Shown here in pieces: positions 61,849 to 64,000 of a stretch of DNA of 64,000 nucleotides (the first letter of the stretch is position 1; every line of letters starts with the position of its first letter). The notes beneath the pieces were generated by a model. The model did no database searches and was not told the DNA's origin. It was given only the letters and a program-made list of their open reading frames with translations. Position numbers and translations under genes: made by a program. This DNA comes from Stigmatella erecta (GTDB taxonomy: Bacteria > Myxococcota > Myxococcia > Myxococcales > Myxococcaceae). The DNA lies in assembly GCF_900111745.1 (NCBI RefSeq), contig NZ_FOIJ01000002.1, positions 620,001 to 684,000 on the forward strand, written 5' to 3'.

Positions 61849-64000
61849 ATGCCGCGAATGCTTCGCCGGATCATCGCAGTCGCAGTCCTGCTCGGCGCCT
61901 GGGCCCTCGTGGGCGGTGACCGCGCCCCGATCCCCCTCACGATGGGGGCCGCTCAAGCCGCCAACCAGGGCTGGGACGGCACCGCCGCCCAGAAGGGGGA
62001 CAAGGGCTCGCACGAGCTGTCCTCCCGCATCTTCACGAAGGTCATCCTCTACGTGAAGGACAACTACGTCGACCCCAAGCGCGTCCGTCCCAAGGAGATG
62101 ATGATCGCCTCCTTGGAGTATGTGGAGAAGAGCGTTCCGGACGTGCTCGTCGAGGGCAACGCGGAGACGGGGAAGATCAACCTCAACGTGAACGGCAAGC
62201 AGCAGGAGTTCGACATCAGCCACGTCGACTCGCTGTGGAAGATGTCCTTCACGCTCAAGGACATCTTCGACTTCATCTCCAAGAACATGCGCCGCATCGA
62301 GGACACGCGCGACATCGAGTACGCGGCGGTCAACGGCGCGCTCTCGACGTTGGATCCGCACTCGGTGCTGCTGCGCCCGGAGCTGTACCGGGAGATGAAG
62401 CTGTCCACCAAGGGTGAGTTCGGCGGCCTGGGCTTCGTCATCCAGATGCGCGAGGGCAACCTCACCGTCGTGCGGGTGCTGCCCAAGACGCCGGCGCACC
62501 GCGCGGGCATCCAGAAGGACGACCAGATCAAGAAGATCGGCGAGGAGTCCACGGTCAGCATGGACCTCAACGAGGCGGTCTCCAAGCTGCGCGGCGCGGT
62601 GGACAGCAAGATCGTCATCACCGTGGAGCGCAAGGGCTGGGACAAGCCCCGGGTGATGACGCTCGCCCGCGCGATGATCTCCATCGAGAGCGTGCAGCAC
62701 AAGCTGCTCGCGCAGAACGTGGGCTACGTGCGGCTGAAGAACTTCCAGGGCAACACCACGCGTGACTTGGAGTCGGCGCTGGCGGACCTGCGCAAGCAGT
62801 CCGAGCAGAAGGGCGGCCCGATGAAGGGGCTGGTGCTCGACATGCGCGGCAACCCCGGCGGCCTGCTGGAGCAGGCCATCCAGGTGTCCGACACGTTCCT
62901 GTCCAGCGGCGTCATCGTCGCGACGGTGGGCCTGTCCGACAAGCTGCGCGAGGAGAAGCGGGCCCGGCCCACCGAGGGCGAGGACACCTACCCCATCGCG
63001 GTGCTGGTGAACGCCGGCAGCGCCAGCGCGTCGGAGATCGTCGCGGGCGCGCTCAAGAACCTCAACCGCGCCACCATCATCGGCCGGCAGACCTTCGGCA
63101 AGGGCAGCGTGCAGGTGCTGTACGACTTCCCGGATGACAGCGCGCTGAAGCTGACCATCGCCAAGTACCTCACCCCCGGGGACGTCTCCATCCAGGAGGT
63201 GGGCATTGTGCCGGACATCCAGCTGGTGCCCACGCGCGTCACCGACGAGCGCATCGACGTGTTCGCCCCGCGCCGCTCCATCGGCGAGGCGGACCTGGAC
63301 CAGCACTTCGGCAACCCGGACTCCTCCACGGTGGCCAAGAAGCGCGAGGACGTGCTCAACCGCGAGAAGCCCTGGGAGAGCCTCAAGTACCTGAAGGTGG
63401 ACCCGAAGCAGCAGGCCGCCCAGGCCGCCAAGGAGGCCAAGGACGAGGAGAAGGCCGCCCCCAAGGTCGCCCAGAAGGACGCGAAGCACGGCGAGAAGGA
63501 CCCGCTCATCGACGTGGACGTGGCCGGCCAGAGCGAGGACCTGGACGACCAGCTCGACGCGGAGAGCCAGGACGAAATCAAGGAGGACTTCGAGGTCACC
63601 TTCGCGCGGGAGTTCGTGCTGCGCGCCCCGGCGACCACTCGCAAGGAGCAGCTCCAGCAGGGCAAGGCCTTCGTGGACCAGAAGCGGGCCGAGGAGGAGC
63701 AGCGCATCAACGCGGCCCTCGCCGCGCTGGGCACCGACTGGAGCCCGGGCCCCACGCCCAAGAACGTGCAGCTGGAGGCCACCTTCTCGCCCTCCGCGGA
63801 CCAGGCGGTCCACGCCGGCCAGGAGCTGGAGATGGTGCTGACGGCCGAGAACAAGGGCGCCGAGCCGCTCAAGCGCGTCCGGGCCTGGAGCGAGAGCGAC
63901 AACGCGTTCCTGGACCGCCGGGAGTTCATCCTGGGCGCCATCAACCCCGGAGAGAAGAAGTCCTGGAAGGTGAAGGTGCGCCTGCCCAAGGACCTCACGT
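61849..64000 (+). CDS. S41-family C-terminal processing protease with PDZ domain (3' end beyond window)
   Basis: The ATG at 61849 opens a frame that runs to the right edge (717 codons seen). Signal peptide at ~1-38 (cleavage after AQA, preceding NQGWDG). Residues ~180-260 form a PDZ domain (GLGFVIQMREGNLTVVRVLPK). The peptidase core has the catalytic Ser in NAGSASASEIVAGAL (~390) and the catalytic Lys in GRQTFGKGSVQVLYD (~420). The C-terminal ~200 residues are an acidic coiled linker (rich in Lys, Glu, Asp, Ala) followed by a beta-sandwich-like domain (ATFSPSADQAVHAGQELEMVL) not standard in CtpA. It is a periplasmic protease that processes or degrades envelope proteins. Confidence 0.93.
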   Translation, partial: MPRMLRRIIAVAVLLGAWALVGGDRAPIPLTMGAAQAANQGWDGTAAQKGDKGSHELSSRIFTKVILYVKDNYVDPKRVRPKEMMIASLEYVEKSVPDVLVEGNAETGKINLNVNGKQQEFDISHVDSLWKMSFTLKDIFDFISKNMRRIEDTRDIEYAAVNGALSTLDPHSVLLRPELYREMKLSTKGEFGGLGFVIQMREGNLTVVRVLPKTPAHRAGIQKDDQIKKIGEESTVSMDLNEAVSKLRGAVDSKIVITVERKGWDKPRVMTLARAMISIESVQHKLLAQNVGYVRLKNFQGNTTRDLESALADLRKQSEQKGGPMKGLVLDMRGNPGGLLEQAIQVSDTFLSSGVIVATVGLSDKLREEKRARPTEGEDTYPIAVLVNAGSASASEIVAGALKNLNRATIIGRQTFGKGSVQVLYDFPDDSALKLTIAKYLTPGDVSIQEVGIVPDIQLVPTRVTDERIDVFAPRRSIGEADLDQHFGNPDSSTVAKKREDVLNREKPWESLKYLKVDPKQQAAQAAKEAKDEEKAAPKVAQKDAKHGEKDPLIDVDVAGQSEDLDDQLDAESQDEIKEDFEVTFAREFVLRAPATTRKEQLQQGKAFVDQKRAEEEQRINAALAALGTDWSPGPTPKNVQLEATFSPSADQAVHAGQELEMVLTAENKGAEPLKRVRAWSESDNAFLDRREFILGAINPGEKKSWKVKVRLPKDLT

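Overview
The window is high-GC bacterial DNA with dense genes, many long antisense shadow frames, Pro/Ala-rich linkers and many lipoproteins. Its core is a complete type IV pilus (T4P) cluster laid out as in gliding myxobacteria: pilQ-P-O-N-M, pilR2-pilS2, pilD, pilA, pilG-H-I, pilR-S-C-T-B. Together with a SitA/Imm52-type toxin-immunity pair, a PilZ-type domain fused to Hsp70 and a Roadblock protein, this points to a deltaproteobacterial myxobacterium (Myxococcales/Myxococcota, probably suborder Cystobacterineae). I cannot name the species.

Layout. 1-7.3 kb (minus strand): a secretion-type AAA ATPase (cut by the window edge), a large TPR protein, accC, accB, efp and a Roadblock/LC7 protein. 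7.4-17.6 kb (minus): a lipoprotein, the pilus alignment/secretin genes pilQPONM, the pilR2-pilS2 two-component pair and the prepilin peptidase pilD. 17.6-21.9 kb (plus): two tandem major-type pilin genes followed by pilGHI. The first pilin has a near-consensus sigma-54 promoter and upstream direct repeats suited to PilR. 21.9-29.1 kb (minus): pilR, pilS, pilC, pilT, pilB, with a sigma-70-like promoter ahead of pilB. 29.3-45.8 kb: housekeeping and signalling genes (ribF, trmB, a receiver-GGDEF diguanylate cyclase, lipoproteins, a cupredoxin, a DnaQ-DinG fusion helicase, a HAMP protein, a HEAT-repeat protein, alaS), ending in an alaS-led plus-strand run with a PilZ-Hsp70 fusion and two related coiled-coil proteins.

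46-56 kb is accessory. It holds a secreted aromatic ammonia-lyase homologue lacking the MIO-forming Ala-Ser-Gly, an outer-membrane barrel, an MHS-family transporter, a fatty-acid desaturase, a PhnD-like protein, an AraC regulator divergent from an alpha/beta hydrolase, and an SH3b protein. 56.1-59.1 kb is a small island. A toxin gene (SitA-like, Tox-REase-5 nuclease domain, frameshifted after the lipoprotein leader) and its Imm52-type immunity gene lie between two 284-bp direct repeats about 95% identical. These repeats are the 3' end of the flanking gene at 58.8-59.4 kb, and an IS3-type fragment sits beside the left copy. The window ends with a glutamate-cysteine ligase, an EI24-type membrane protein and an S41 C-terminal processing protease that runs off the right edge.

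How the genes work together. PilD matures the pilins. PilB and PilT power extension and retraction through PilC. PilM/N/O/P link the motor to the PilQ secretin. PilS/PilR with sigma-54 would control pilin supply, and PilGHI is an ABC-type module linked to pilus function in myxobacteria. The best leads for new biology are the ammonia-lyase homologue without an MIO, the repeat-flanked toxin cassette, the tandem pilins, the PilZ-Hsp70 operon and a possible Sm/Hfq-like C-terminal domain at 33.5-33.7 kb.
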